A stretch of 64,000 nucleotides of DNA, taken from NCBI GenBank assembly GCA_963674455.1, contig CAVMBE010000062.1, positions 103,889 to 167,888 on the forward strand, read 5' to 3'. The translations under genes and the position numbers were made by a program. The notes beneath the pieces were generated by a model. The model was not told the origin of the DNA. It made no database searches and worked only from the letters and a program-made list of their open reading frames with translations. Source of the stretch: Lecanosticta acicola (Eukaryota > Ascomycota > Dothideomycetes > Mycosphaerellales > Mycosphaerellaceae). Of the stretch, positions 1 to 12,295 are shown in pieces (within the stretch, counting starts at the first letter, position 1; every line of letters starts with the position of its first letter).

Positions 1-234
1 CCTCGAGTGTTCCAGAACATTTTCCGTCAGTTTTGTGGGCGTAAGGGTGTGCTCAACAAATACAATGTCACGCAGATTGTGACGGTGGCGGCGGATATCA
101 AAGAGGACGAAACGAGAAGTCAACTTGAGAGGCAGGGCTTCGTGGAAGATTGGGTCAAAGCGATACCGGTGTGGACCAATCCGCATACTCTACTTGGAAA
201 GGAAAATGTTGATGGCGGCGAGGGAGAGGTGTAA
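1..234 (+). CDS. Partial C-terminal coding end, unrecognised
   Basis: A reading frame is open from the first base of the window to a TAA at 232-234, with about 77 codons of ordinary, non-repetitive composition. The frame contains a mixed charged and hydrophobic segment (around VTQIVTVAADIKEDE) followed by a Trp-rich stretch, which looks more like protein than chance. The 5' part lies outside the window and an intron may cut the visible part. I do not recognise the family. It could also be a chance open frame. Confidence 0.35.
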   Translation, partial: PRVFQNIFRQFCGRKGVLNKYNVTQIVTVAADIKEDETRSQLERQGFVEDWVKAIPVWTNPHTLLGKENVDGGEGEV

Positions 235-1105
235 TCGATGGTCTTCTGGGATTTGGCGATCTGCGGCGCATAACCCAGGCGCGTCAAATTCGTTTGATCC
301 GTGCAGCCGTTCTCGACTTTGTGAACAAGAGATCACAGATGCTGTCAGCACACCCGTGTCGTGTCGTTGGAGATACGCCACACTCTGTGCCACGGAGTCA
401 TCTCGCCAATGAACTTAATGTTATGCTGAGGCTTATGCAGATGCATTATAGTCGCCAATACCTTGATCTCGCACGGGCTCGGGTAGATTTGTGGCTTCGC
501 CTGCGATGATCTCCCGATGATCGATGATCTCAGCGGATCTGCCGTCGGCCAATTGCCGAAGCACCGGGCTTGACCGGGGTGGAGGGGCTGCTCCCGTCGC
601 GCTGATGAGACAGCTGGCGTGGCAAACCTTATAACTACCCATGCGCACAGCACGCGACGGCTGTGTCCGTTCGTTCGTTCAGGCGCAGCACAAGCAGGCA
701 GGCACAGCAGGCATTTTATTTCACTGAGACGAAGAACGAGCACGAAGCGTTGTGGTGCAATCTCAATCTCTGGCTTGCGCACAGACATTCGCTCCGCTCC
801 GCTCCCTTCCGCTCGACTCGCGCTGAATCAGACCCGACTGGCTGTGCTGGTGTCCTCCGCGGCACACCATCTACTTCGACGTCATCGGTATCAGAGCCCT
901 ACAGCAATACCGACGTGTCATGTCCCGAATCCTCTACTAATTCCGCTGCCTCCGAGCCGGTCAATCATTCATGCTGCGGTGCCGCCACTGCCATGTCTTG
1001 GCTGTCTCATCCCATATAACAAGTAGCGGACCGCAGGGCGTTCATTATTCCAGTTAAGTATTCGCTTTGTCTGCTTGGGTTTCCCTTGTCCACCCATATC
1101 TTAAT
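235..1105. other. Intergenic, upstream of phospholipase B
   Basis: No convincing gene is seen; overlapping short frames on both strands lack family features. The part from about 1040 to 1105, ending in a pyrimidine-rich run and TTAATATGAA, is the likely proximal promoter and leader of the phospholipase B gene. Confidence 0.5.
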
Positions 1106-3135
1106 ATGAAATTTACTCCACTAACAGCAGCAACATCTGCTGGGCTGCTGCTTACGGCCTCAGGTAATAAGCCATGGTCGACCTGACATGCCACGCACAC
1201 TCTGCTAATGGTCCCACAGCCAACCCGGTACCCCAGGAACTAGTGGAGGCACTCCTTCGAAGAGCGTCCCCGGCGAACGCACCGCACGGATACACGCCTC
1301 AGACCGTCGACTGCCCTCAGTCGGCGCCCACCATTCGAAGCGCGAACAGACTATCTCCAAACGAGACCGCGTGGTTGGAAGTGCGCCGTAATGCCACTGT
1401 ACAGCCAATGCACGACTGGCTTGGTCGGCTGAACATTTCGGGATTCGACACAAGCGCATACATCAACAATCACAAAAGCAATGCCAGTGCTTTGCCGAAC
1501 ATCGCAATCGCGGCTTCAGGTGGTGGTTACAGAGCCATGTTGAACGGGGCCGGGATTCTCCAGGCATTCGATAGCAGGACGCCGAACAGCACCAACAAGG
1601 GTCAATTGGGTGGTTTGCTGCAGGCGTCGACATATCTCGCGGGTCTGTCTGGAGGTAGCTGGCTGGTCGGCTCTCTCTACTCGAACAACTTCACCTCTGT
1701 ACAAGCCAGCTTGCTCAACAGCAGCGAAGGATCAGTCTGGGAGCTTGGAAATTCCATTTTCGAGGGCCCGCACACTGGCGGCATCCAGCTATTAGACAGC
1801 GTTGGCTATTATTCTGCTCTGTTGGACCAGGTCAATGGCAAGGAAGATGCTGGCTTCAACACGACCATTACAGACTACTGGGGCCGAGCATTGTCTTATC
1901 AACTTATCAATGCTACGGATGGAGGTCCTTCGTATACGTGGAGTTCCATCGCGGAGCAAGACTGGTTCACTCGAGGCACTGCTCCCCTACCTTTGATTGT
2001 GGCAGACAGTCGAGCGCCAGGCGAAGCGGTTGTGTCGACTAACTCTACAATCTTCACTTTTAGTCCCTGGGAATTAGGCTCTGACGACCCGACATTGTAT
2101 GCTTTTGCTCCACTGAAATACGTTGGTACGAACTTCACCGGCGGCAGGCCCCAGAGCGACCAATGTGTTGTCGGATTCGACAGTGCGAGCTATGTCATGG
2201 GGACAAGCAGCTCTCTGTTTAACGCGATTCTCACCACTGTAAACCAGACCCAGACCGATGGAGCATTCTCTTCTGCTTTGCAGCACGCCTTGACCTCGAT
2301 CCTCGCAGCGATCGGACAAGATGAAGAAGATATCGCCGACTGGGTCAATCCCTTTTACGGATACAACAACGACACAAACCGCAACTCCGTCGACGAAACA
2401 TTGACTCTAGTAGACGGAGGCGAAGACGGGCAGAACATTCCTCTGCACCCCTTGATTCAACCAGAGCGTCACGTAGACGTGATCTTCGCCATCGACTCCT
2501 CTGCAGACACCAACACCACCTGGCCCACCAACACTTCCGCCCAAAACTGGCCCGACGGCATCTCAATGGTGAGCACCTACGAACGCAGCCTATCCGACAT
2601 TGGCAACGGGACCGCTTTCCCTGCCGTCCCGGATATCAACACTTTCCTGAACCTCGGTCTCAATAACCGACCTACCTTCTTTGGCTGCGACGCCGGCAAC
2701 ATCTCCGGCCCGGCGCCTCTGGTCATCTACCTCCCCAACGCCCCCTACAATTACTACGGCAACCAGAGCACCTACAAATTGTCGTACAACGACACGGAGC
2801 GCGACGCCATCGTTCTGAACGCGTACAACGGCGCCACGCAGGGCAACGGCACCCTCGACGCCGAATGGCCGGCCTGTGTAGGCTGTGCGGTCCTCAGTCG
2901 CAGTCTGAACCGCACGGGCACGGAAGTGCCTCAGATTTGCAATCGGTGTTTTTCGAAGTATTGTTGGGACGGAACCGTCAATAGCACCGCGCCGGCATCT
3001 TACAGGCCTCCGTTCAAGCTTGCCGGGGACGTGGTCAAGGTGACGACGAGTGGTGCGGCGGGCAGATCTTCTGGGTCTGCCGTGACGCTGGCGATTGTGA
3101 GTGCTCTGGGAGCAGCGGCGTGTGCGATGCTTTGA
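1106..3135 (+). CDS. Lysophospholipase / phospholipase B, secreted, GPI-anchored
   Basis: Exons 1106-1163 and 1220-3135 give 657 residues. The 56-nt intron has a GCTAAT branch site and CACAG acceptor. Exon 1 supplies a signal peptide (MKFTPLTAATSAGLLLTASA), missed if translation is started at the later in-frame ATG at 1174. The enzyme removes acyl chains from phospholipids and lysophospholipids at the cell surface. The cPLA2/PLB fold is shown by SGGGYRAM (oxyanion glycines), the nucleophile motif GLSGGSW and the catalytic-Asp motif DGGEDGQN. Many N-x-S/T sites fit a glycoprotein. The C-terminus has a small-residue spacer and a hydrophobic tail ending CAML, as expected for a GPI signal. Fungal PLBs are commonly 600-660 residues, so it looks complete. 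Confidence 0.95.
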
Positions 3136-4104
3136 TGATAAGATGACGTCTTTGATATCACTTTTTTTAAGATTTTTTCCCGTTGTTTGTATAGATTTTG
3201 AGATTTTTTTTGGCATTTAGCGTTTGCGATGGATAGAGCAAGTTTGACGAGGCAGGCTGGCAGGCAGGCAGGCAGGAGGGCATGCTTGTATCATGAGGGT
3301 ATGATTCCGACAATGAAATTCTTGTATATGCTCTTCTTCCTTCTTCATCCGAGACGAAAAAGATCACGGCCTCGCGACAAAACTCCACGAACCCCCTACC
3401 CAGAAACTCCAACAAATCACCTCTTCATCGGAAACACAATGGAAGAGCCAAGTGATTCAAATCCACCTTTCTCTTCTCACGCTGCCGATGAAACACGGAC
3501 CGACCTTTTCTCGGGGCGGTAACATCATCATCATGCACAATTACTACTACAACGAAACTTTCCCCCCCAGACGGCGGTCCCTTCGAAACAAGGGGTTAGG
3601 TTTCATCATCTTGTACTCCAGACATTACAGTAGATAGGCTCATATCACATAGCACATAGCACATAGCACATTGAGCTTCTCTTCCTCTCCTAAAACTTAC
3701 TTACAGCTTTTGCAACCCAACACTCACACTCTGATCGATCGCAACCGCCACCCATCGCCTCCGCGAATCGATCGGGATTCAAGAGGCATAGAACGCGCTG
3801 TTCAAGGTACGCATTCTTTCATTCGTCACCCACCTGCGCATTTGCGATGATGATTCGTGTTATTACATTCATTCGCAAAAAACAAAGTTTCAATCCCAGA
3901 TGAACATCACCTTTGATTAGAAATCACGCCTCTTTTGGTCTGAACACCGCAAGAAGGATAAATATTGCCATGGCTGGGAAATCTCACGAGCTCCGAAATG
4001 CTAACTTGTGAGGGACGGGTCTCCATAATAAGGCAAGGGCGTACATACATGCGGGATCCTGGGGATTGGACTTTGAAAAATCTCCCGACAGAGATGTTCT
4101 ATAC
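3136..4104. other. Intergenic between converging genes
   Basis: This stretch holds the 3' ends of phospholipase B and of the minus-strand LisH/WD40 gene. It contains a short GGCA run (3258-3275), a triplicated CACATAG motif (3643-3668) and CT-rich stretches around 3680-3780. No gene is supported. Confidence 0.5.
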
Positions 4105-5614
4105 CTATACAGTCCACACAATCAGCCTTCGATCGAATCCGCCACTCGCCAAGATTTCTTTTTCCTCTCCGTCGTCGTCATGGACTGTTCCTGCCCACAG
4201 GCAACGCACTTTACTGCCCGGCTCATGGCCCTGAAGCAAGGTCGATACAACTTTGCCAGTACTGGCTTCGATGCCCCTGACAGCACCGTCGTCTCCGTTG
4301 ACCCAGACGCCGCTCCCGTTGGGTCGCCACGCGATGGCTGGCGTCGAATACGCCGTCTGAGGCGCCATCGTCGTGCAATGAATCTGGATCGCAGCGGCTT
4401 CCCGATCAGCGATCGCGAGCGCAGCTCGAGCCTGAGATGCCTGGGTCTCAGCCGCAGGACCATCTCCGTCGAGCGATGATGATCGCAGCGCTCCTGGAGG
4501 CGGCGGGACAGCTCGGGCTTCCCATGGTGGGAACAGCAGTCGGACTATCAGCAATTTCATGTGCGGGACTGACGACGTGCCGACTGCTACCAAGCTTGGA
4601 TCCGTAGGGCAGAGTTGGAGCGAGGAAGGCGTGAACGCGACCCATGCATTGGAATGTGGCGCCAGGTTTTGCTTGCCCAACAGGCGTGGCTCGGGCTCTA
4701 CTGTGTAGTAGAAGATGAAGCTACTGTCAGTCCGGCTGACCAGCAGTACAGGTTTGCCATGCTCCGGGTGTCGCAGGAAGATCATTGCTTCTGGCTTGGT
4801 GGCCAGAGGAATAGTTGCTACGGGCTCGCCAATAGTGGGTCCTGTGGTGTCAATCTTAGGCCTGTAGAGCAATATCTTGGAGTCCCACCCAGCTGTGGCG
4901 ATAATAGTTCCGTCGCTGGCGTCCACGAAAGCCGCGACCTTGACCACGTACTTGGAGTGATCACGACGCTTCTCGAGTACTTTGCCTTGCATATCGCTAA
5001 GTTGTAGTTGCCCAGACATGGAAGTGGTGAGTAGATGACCATCGCCCAAACCAGTCACAGACAGTATGGGCGAGTCATGAAGCCCAGAAAAGGAGGTCCG
5101 AAGATCTCGAGATCGAGCATCGAGCAAGTGCAGTCGACGATCAGCGGTAGAGACTAGAAGGATCGGCTCTGGTGCCGACTCGGTGCCCGCTAAATGCTCC
5201 AATTGAGCAGAAAGAATGTTTGAGGAAGAAGGCAGAACATTGATTTCGTTGGCCGTAGAGGGAGCTTCATCCATCAGCAAAACTCCAAGTCTCCATCGTC
5301 ACCTTGATCTGTGGCATACCAGATTTCGTCCATCCCGAATTGGCGTCTTCAACGCCCAATTTCTCGAATCTCACAGACACGTCAAACGTCTTCTTTTCCT
5401 CAAGTAGAGTCTCGATGGTCAGATCGCCTTTGAACACATCTCCTACGTCTGGTGGTAGGCCGGCTTCATTGACGAAGGAATCGTAAGTCTAGCACGCTCT
5501 TTAGTCAGAAGTCAGTATGGGCATGTAGGCTGGAGGGGAAATGTGCACCTCTGTATAGTTGTTTGCTTTGAGATATCTCGCCACGATGACGGCTGGCGAG
5601 TCTGTCGCCGGCAT
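4105..5614 (-). CDS. LisH and WD40 repeat protein
   Basis: Minus-strand exons 5549-5614, 5320-5488 and 4105-5264 give 464 residues. Introns are 60 nt (5489-5548) and 55 nt (5265-5319, GTATGC donor, TGCTGAT branch site). The first ATG is at 5614; the frame is open farther upstream but without an ATG. Residues 7-40, spelled across the first intron, form a LisH dimerisation motif (VIVARYLKANNYTE then TYDSFVNEAGLP). The rest is beta-propeller-like, with repeats such as LLVSTADRRLHLLD and a final GGFDRRLIVWTV. The third exon alone would miss the LisH part. LisH plus WD40 suggests a scaffold in a larger complex; I cannot name the complex. Confidence 0.85.
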
Positions 5615-6318
5615 GATGGGCTCTGAGGTGCCCGAGAGTCCCTTTGGTGGAGTGTGAAAGAGATTGGATTGAATTAAATCTATATCTAGATCTGTCAAGT
5701 CTGCAACAATGGATGTCGATGTTCTCGTTGGTATGAAAGCAAGAGGAGAAAGTCGTTGACATGTGACCGTCCCAGGAGTTCTGGGAGCCAGGGCTGCGGA
5801 GCGACTTCTTTGAGAATCCCGACTGCTTCTTCTTCGTCTTCTTCTTCTTCTTCTTCTTCTTCCAATTCTTCTTCCACTTCTTCTTCCACTTCTTCTTAAA
5901 TGCGTCAGTGGTCATCAAATCAGCCGGACTGTAGGACGAAGCACCCGTGACTATTATTCGCAAGTGGCCGCGCTCTTCTCAGGCGTATCTTGGGTAGCGC
6001 ATTGGGCTAGACGAACGCCTGTATCGCCCGAGGAATATATGATCAAAAGAGCTGGCTTTTCGCTCTACATCAACACAGGACCAACATGTCTGCAAGTCTG
6101 CCGAAGAATTCGTAAGTTCTCTACTCCATAGTTCTGGAAAGGTCTTTTGCGTGCCATCACTCACACGATCCAGATACTGGAATCGTTCAGGACTCGCTTC
6201 TACAGCCAATCAGCGGCTCTCTGTCCAAATTTGGTATAGCGTATCCTCCTTGACTTGAGACGTCCTCTTTCTTGTGGGAACATCAAACACGGACATTAAT
6301 GCGCACCACCACACGAGT
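5615..6318. other. Divergent intergenic with GAA/TTC tract
   Basis: This is the shared 5' region of the LisH/WD40 gene (minus) and the AIM9-like gene (plus). It contains an interrupted TTC tract at 5826-5896. A lysine-rich minus-strand frame across that tract is a by-product of the repeat. No gene is supported. Confidence 0.5.
5826..5896. repeat. Imperfect (TTC)n tract
   Basis: About 70 bases of TTC triplets interrupted by GTC, CAA and CAC. It lies 212-282 bases upstream of the LisH/WD40 start codon and forms a homopurine/homopyrimidine block. Confidence 0.85.
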
Positions 6319-8027
6319 ATGCGTTATAGCAGAGCGATTTCCTCCTTGCTCCACAGACGTTCCAATGTGGATTGGAACCAAACCCCTGACTTCTTTCGTT
6401 TCACTCGAGGTCGATTTGTTAGTCAAGAAGAAGAGCAATTGGCACAACGGCATGCCGTATTTGACATGAATCAACTCTGCACGATTGCCGGGGCGACCGT
6501 TGGGAAACAATGCATCAACGTGGAAAAGTTCGCAGACGGGCTATACAACAAAGCTTTCCTCATGACAATGGACGACCAACAAGAAGTTGTAGCCAAGGTT
6601 CCAAATCCCAATGCCGACATCCCGCGTTTGACTACTGCAAGCGAGGTAGCAACTATGGACTTCGTGCGTATCTTCGTTCTACCGTCCTGTACTCCAACGA
6701 GCTAACGGATCTGAGATGCGCAACACCCTGAACACCCCAGCACCCCGAGTTCTTGCTTGGAACTCCAGTTGCATGAATCCCGTGCGGGCCGAATACATCA
6801 TCATGGAGAAGGCTCAAGGCGTACAGTTAGCAAGCGTCTTGCCTACCATGAGCGCTGAGCAGAAAGGACAGGTGATAAGAGCGATTGCGAGATACCAGCG
6901 TGAATGGCTCAAAGTCACGTTCCACAAGATTGGCAGCTTATATTACGCAAAAGACCTTCCGACTCCTGATCAGACCAAGACTTGCTACTCAGATACCTTG
7001 GGCAATCCTGTTTGGCAGTCAGAATTCGCTTTGGGGCCAATCTTGGACAGAGAATGGATAGACTACGGATGGGGGAACATTGACGGCGACCGCGGACCTT
7101 GTAAGGACGAAAGCACGCTTCGTGTGATCGGTTACTGATTGTGCTCTAGGGACGACCGCGCTTGACTACCGTCGAGCTGTCTTGCAGCGAGACAAAGAAG
7201 CGATACGAAGGCTCGAGAAACTGCCAACGCCGCTGTCTATGCTCTGTGGCCCGTCATTATATCAGCCCACAAAGGAGAAGAAGCTGTCGGCATGTGAAGC
7301 CGCGCTCAAAGCCTTGCCCCGGGTCTTGCCCAACGAGCCCTGGGCATCAGGGTTCCATCTATGGCACGACGACCTACACGAAGAAAACATTTATGTCGAC
7401 GCCAATGACCCTACCGTGATTACGTCAATCATCGACTGGCAATCGACGAGTATCACACCACTATTTGACCACGCCGTGGTTCCAGGGTTCTTGCAGTATG
7501 ATGCTCTCGCTGCTCAGGGTCATGACCCGCCTGCGACTCCGCACCTGCGAGATGATCTGGCCCCAGACGAGAAATCTACAGCATTGAAACAGTACGAAGA
7601 GCAAGTCCTATCTTCTGGTTACAAACACCTGCTCAAGAACAACATCCCATTAGCCTTCGATGCTCTGATGTTCGAAGGATCCTCATCGTCCGCCGTCCTC
7701 AATTCCGCCCGAAATCTGTTGGAAGTGGGAGAAGCATATTGCTTAGGCTCCATCGCAGCACTCGACGACTGCCCGGTGCAGTTCTCGGAGTCGGAACTGG
7801 CAGAGCTACAGCGGGACGCCGAAAAGACAGAAGAGAGCATAAACGCTATGAATGTTATCAAGGAAGCTCTGGGGCCATTATTTCCGGAAAGGGGAATCGT
7901 TCGACCGGATCAATATTCTGATGCCAAGGCAGCGTTGCGTCGAATACAGGCTCAAGTCGTTGAGCAGTTCTCTGCCAATGCAGATGACCGGAAACGGTGG
8001 CAAGAGACTTGGCCTTTCGATTCATGA
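6319..8027 (+). CDS. AIM9-like APH-family phosphotransferase-fold protein
   Basis: Exons 6319-6663, 6716-7100 and 7150-8027 give 535 residues. Introns are 52 nt (GCTAACG branch site) and 49 nt; the second join restores the family motif RGPWTT. The aminoglycoside-phosphotransferase/kinase fold is shown by LYNKAFLMTMDD and the lysine of EVVAKVPNP (ATP-binding strand), EYIIMEKA (hinge), the catalytic-loop motif LWHDDLHEENIYV and IIDWQST (DFG equivalent). The first ATG begins MRYSRAISSLLHRRS, a basic Ser-rich start that fits a mitochondrial presequence, as in yeast AIM9. The substrate is unknown; do not read it as drug resistance. An open frame continues upstream of 6319 without an ATG. Confidence 0.88.
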
Positions 8028-10676
8028 TGAGCCGCTATAGACGGTCGGAATCTCTAGTAGATATTATGAGAATAGACATGGATTGAGCAAGGAAATATCC
8101 ATTTACACCGCTAACGGCGGGTCTATCATTCGAGCTTTCAAAGGCGATCGTGTCTGCGGATACCGGGTATGTCCAAAAAGGCGTCCCGGCTCGTAGAGCT
8201 TGGTCGCCCAGTGTACAATTCGCATATCAGATGCTGAAGACATAGACTACTACATGGAAGCATTGCCTACGAATTAGGGAGGCAGCCTTTGCCATGCGAG
8301 GCATAGGTAGTGTTCACGTCCCAGAGCTTTCACTACAACACAAACTTCCTACTCGCTTCGAGGTTTGAACAACGCGCGTACATTCGGGGACACTTTCGCG
8401 GTCTCAAGGTAGACTCATCATACGACTCGAGAGATATTTGGAATATCACATACTATGGATAAGAAAACGATTTTGGCCGTGCAGCGACTCCTAACGGATA
8501 TATTGTGTCTTCCCTGCCCATCGAGCACATACGGCCACAGGCGAATGAGAACTCGGAACCCCGTCCGCTCTTCCAAAGATAACCATTCGACCGCGAGATT
8601 AGTATTGACGTGGGTGACCAGTCGAGAATCCCTCGTGCTGTATGTTTTTGTTTCGCTGCCGGGACCAGAAAATTTTTTACGTTGATGCCGAAGATGGGCC
8701 TTTGTCGGCGGGAATATTATTTTCCCGAGCACGATTTTGAGCTTGAGATTGGATTCTGTAGGTTCTGCATAGGTAAATACGATGGGCTTTGGCTGCTGTT
8801 GTCAAGGGTCCTGGAATCAGATGCTTTCGTTAAGCTTAGCTTGATAGACCAGATCTACTTACCATATTTCGATCCAAGCTTGGCTCTTCAGAACAAATAC
8901 ATGTTTGTAAGGGTATGCCCTTCTACGTGATTCAAAGCACCTTGTAGGGACCCTCTAATAGGGAGCATCTCGATCTCGGTAGAGATGGTGTAGTTAGTCT
9001 TTATGACGACTTTTAGTCCTCTTATATTATCCTACTCGGCTTCCTCTTCGAGATTGTAAACGAGTATATAGGCCATGTGAATATCACGATGGAACGCATC
9101 CTGTACCCATGGCAGACTCTCGAAATCTCTAAGGGGTCTTGCACTATGTGGCTTGCGTCTTGTAGACACACGAACAATCTACAGCAACAATAGCACGATT
9201 AGTAAGATTTTTCAATTGCTAATAAGCCGGCTCTCAACTCCTTCTTTGTCTTTGAAGTCAAGCTAATGGACAACATTCGCTCCGGTGTCGAGAATGCTCT
9301 AGACCATCGGCGGCAATGAGAGCACTGCCACGACATGGCCACGGCCGCCTTCGTCACGGAGGCGCAGATTCTCTTAAAAGCCCGTAGAATCAAGATCGTT
9401 GACTGTTAAGCTGTAGCCCTGTCCAGTGAACAGACAGTACGCTACTCTACCAGTCTACTCGCCGACATCTACTTCGCGGACAGGATCGATATCATGGATC
9501 ACAGAAAGTCTTCCATCCGCAGAAAGGCAAATGTCTTTCCCAACGCATTCCGGAGCAACTTCCGCAGGCATCTCGAGAGTTCATCCGTCGTGCCATTCCA
9601 GCTAGGAAAAGGAGTGAAGTCGACGATTGTGCTACTAGCGAACAGCCTCAGATCAAATCTACCGTCAACCTCTGCGGGCATATAAGTTCACTAGATCATG
9701 GCGAGCATGTTGGAAAGGATCACCGATGTTTCGAACCTCGTACGTTTGGCGAGCGCCCAAGGGGGGGGGGTGATTGAGGAAGAGAAGAAGTGAGAGCCAG
9801 CGTTGTTATATGATGAAGTGAGACCGTGCATGTGTCGACACACCCTTCATGTTGTATATTACCTCCAACAGGCACCTCACGTGCAGAGGTAGCGTTATAG
9901 TTTGGCCGAACATTGCCTACCTTAGGGCAAAGTTCGGCCTTGTCTGATCCTCCGTCGCCGCCTTCGTCATACGGAGACGGCAGCGAAGAGATGACGGGAA
10001 CGTCCAGAACTCGTCGAACGAAGCCCGAGGTTCATGATGATGAAGCGTCGGGAAAGGTGTGGTGGATGTTGATATGTGGAGCAATTTTTGAGTGGAAGGT
10101 ACACCTGCAGTGAGGAGGAGTGAGGTGTCCAGAAGATTTGGCTTCCGGTTCCTTCCGCCGACTTCTGCCTGACGACGACACGTCTTTCTTTCTTCCTCAG
10201 ACGTCTTTCACGTTCTTCGGGGGAATACCAGCCATCAAGCCGTCGTAAGAGCTGCACACGGGAGGTCAATCTATCAGACGCTGCTGTTCTCGGCACGAGG
10301 AAGATCCCGACGAACGCGCGGTCGGGGGGCGACGCCGTGTAACGCAAACGAACAACAGCTTTGTTCGGAATGTCTGAGAACTCCACAGACACGAAAATGC
10401 TTGTGTATATTTCCTCGCCAAAAAGGGGCGTGGCATCCTCTTGCTCCGACGAGGACTGGTTGAGAGAGACGAGATTTAGAAAGAAAGAGTCAGACTTCGG
10501 TGGCAATGCGAGATTCCATTGACGACGGTTTGACGTCGCACAAAGCTATCAACATGAAAATGACCGGCGAGCATTAAAAACATCTATCTGCGTCCTTATC
10601 CCCGTGTTCTTACCCCTTCTTCTTCTTCTTCCTCCTCCTCCTCAGCAGCCTCCTCCTCCTCACACCCCTCCCTTTT
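8028..10676. other. Gene-poor region, 2.6 kb
   Basis: No supported gene. About 8930-9240 is AT-rich and reads like decayed repeat DNA. A G10 run lies near 9760-9770. A minus-strand open frame at 9967-10506 (179 codons) has no recognisable feature. A pyrimidine-rich TTC/TCC stretch (10610-10675) abuts the stop codon of the HMG-box gene and would lie in its 3' UTR. Confidence 0.5.
8930..9240. repeat. Possible RIP-degraded repeat relic
   Basis: A local AT-rich block with many TA dinucleotides and stop codons in all frames, between GC-richer flanks. Its texture resembles the block at 44530-44870. No terminal repeats or coding remains are recognised, so identity as a transposon relic is inferred only. 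Confidence 0.3.
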
Positions 10677-12295
10677 CTACTGATTCAAGTCACTGGGCGA
10701 CCAAGTGGGAGCGAGTGTTGCGTTGACGTCGACAGGACTCCGCGAGGAATGATCGTAGTACTCTGAAAGGGCGCCGAGGTCAGTGGCTGCCGCCATGTCA
10801 CCGAGAGCATCGTCGAAATGGCTACCAGCCAGCGCACCACCTTGTCCGCCCGATGCAGCAGCGGCAGCCTCCATGGCAGCTTCCAACGAAGGGTCGATCG
10901 CGGCCTGCGGCTGTGACGCTTGCTGCAGATACTGTTGGTGCTCGAACATCTGAGAGCCCGGTGTTGGCGTCGGAGCCGATGGAATGGATTGGTACGCTTG
11001 CTGTGGGTACTGCGCCTGGTATTGAGAATAGATGGGCTGACCATACTGCTGCTGGTAGTGCTGCATGGGGGTGCTGGTGCGAGAGCTGGAGAAGATGTCT
11101 TCGCCCGAGGCCTGGCCACCAGGCAAACCGAATCCACCAAGCGACTGCTGGCCATTGACGGTGGCGGGAGTCGAAGCACGTCCGCCGTGCATCTCGGGCT
11201 GCATGTATTGATACTGCTGGTGATGCATGCCACTCGCGAGGTACTGATTGGTCTGTGGATTGTACGGCAGCCCGTTGGGGTCGTAGGCAACATTCGAAGG
11301 GAGAGGCCGACCGGGATTGGCGTAATGATACTGAGACTGCTCATATCCGCTGAGTTGGTGGCCGTAATATGGATGCGACTCGAAGCCGACGGTACCGTTG
11401 AGGTACGCAGCCTCCCGGGGATCTTGTCTTCGCTGTCGCACGTTTCTGCCGGCCCGGTACTCTCCATCTGGATCGCCGTCCAGGTCGCTCGGCTCTCCTT
11501 CGTCATCAGAGAACTGTCCCTTCCGCCTCTTGTTGCTCGACTTGCTGGGCGAGAACTTGTAGGTCGGGTGGGCTTCTTGATGATGCTGGCGCTCGGTCTT
11601 GGCCCAATCGTCAAATCGGTTGCGAACCTCATCCGGCTCCATCGGCCAGCTCTCTCCAGTCACCGAAGAGATGATCTGATGGTTGTTCTGCGAGCACCAC
11701 TGCTTGGTTCTGTCCTTGTAGGCCGAGCGATACAGCATGAAAGAGTTCATGGGGCGAGTGACGTATTTCTTGTCCTCCATCTCTTTGATTCTCTCCTCGA
11801 CTGGCCGGTTGACATACGCCTCGATATCTCTCAGAGGAATCGACATGTCCTTGGTCAAGACAGACAGCGGCGCAGTGAGCTTCGGCGTCTTGGATCTGTC
11901 CAGCTTGCTTTTCTTTTCCCTCTTGGATCGGGGCGCCGGGGATTTGGAGACTCTGGACTTGTTGGTGCCCAGCGGAGAATCGGTCCGGCGCGTGGAGCGT
12001 CCGCTTCTGGTACGGACACCTTCGCTCGCGGTATTGGACCGTGGTGTCGGCGGATTGTGTACATAGGACTGCTCTTCCTGGTACACTGGTGCATAATCGC
12101 CCTGTTCGATATGGTCAGCGTCGGGGCTCCATGAGATGGACAAGGACCACCCACGTAAATGCCCAGGCCTTCGGCATCTTCATGGTATGCTGGAAAATGC
12201 TCCGCGGATGTTTCAGCATTGTGTTGAGCGACTGCGTCAAGGCCATAGTCGTCTTCGGGTGACGGGCCCTGATGAACAATGGTCGTTGAAGTCAT
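10677..12295 (-). CDS. HMG-box transcription factor, Ste11/FMF-1-like
   Basis: Minus-strand exons 12155-12295 and 10677-12101 give 521 residues. The 53-nt intron has GTGGGT, GCTGACC and AACAG signals and joins in phase. A sequence-specific HMG box lies at about residues 160-237 (YVTRPMNSFMLYRSAY ... QNNHQIISSV ... SWPMEPDEVRNRF), followed by AHPTYKFSPSK. It is preceded by a basic Ser/Arg region and the conserved lead-in APLSVLTKDM...IPLRDIEAYVNRPVEER. The C-terminal half is rich in Gln, Tyr and Pro, like an activation domain. The lead-in and box match, as I recall them, the ascomycete regulators related to fission-yeast Ste11 and Neurospora FMF-1, which act in mating. It is not an idiomorph MAT1-2-1 gene, since no MAT neighbours are present. 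Confidence 0.88.

Noticed and set aside
5505..5963. Lysine-rich minus-strand frame
   Set aside because: The Lys run is only the translated TTC repeat, and the rest overlaps the true first exon of the LisH/WD40 gene in another frame.
9913..10113. Plus-strand Ser/Pro-rich segment (SALSDPPSPPSSYGDG...)
   Set aside because: It has no ATG and no convincing splice partners, so it cannot be shown to be an exon.
9967..10506. Minus-strand open frame of 179 codons
   Set aside because: No recognisable motif, signal or plausible partner exon; kept only as a note on the intergenic region.
10920..12134. Plus-strand open frame of 404 codons opposite the HMG-box gene
   Set aside because: It is antisense to a gene with a clear HMG box, lacks any family feature, and its composition (Leu/Arg/Gly/Val-rich) mirrors the opposite strand.
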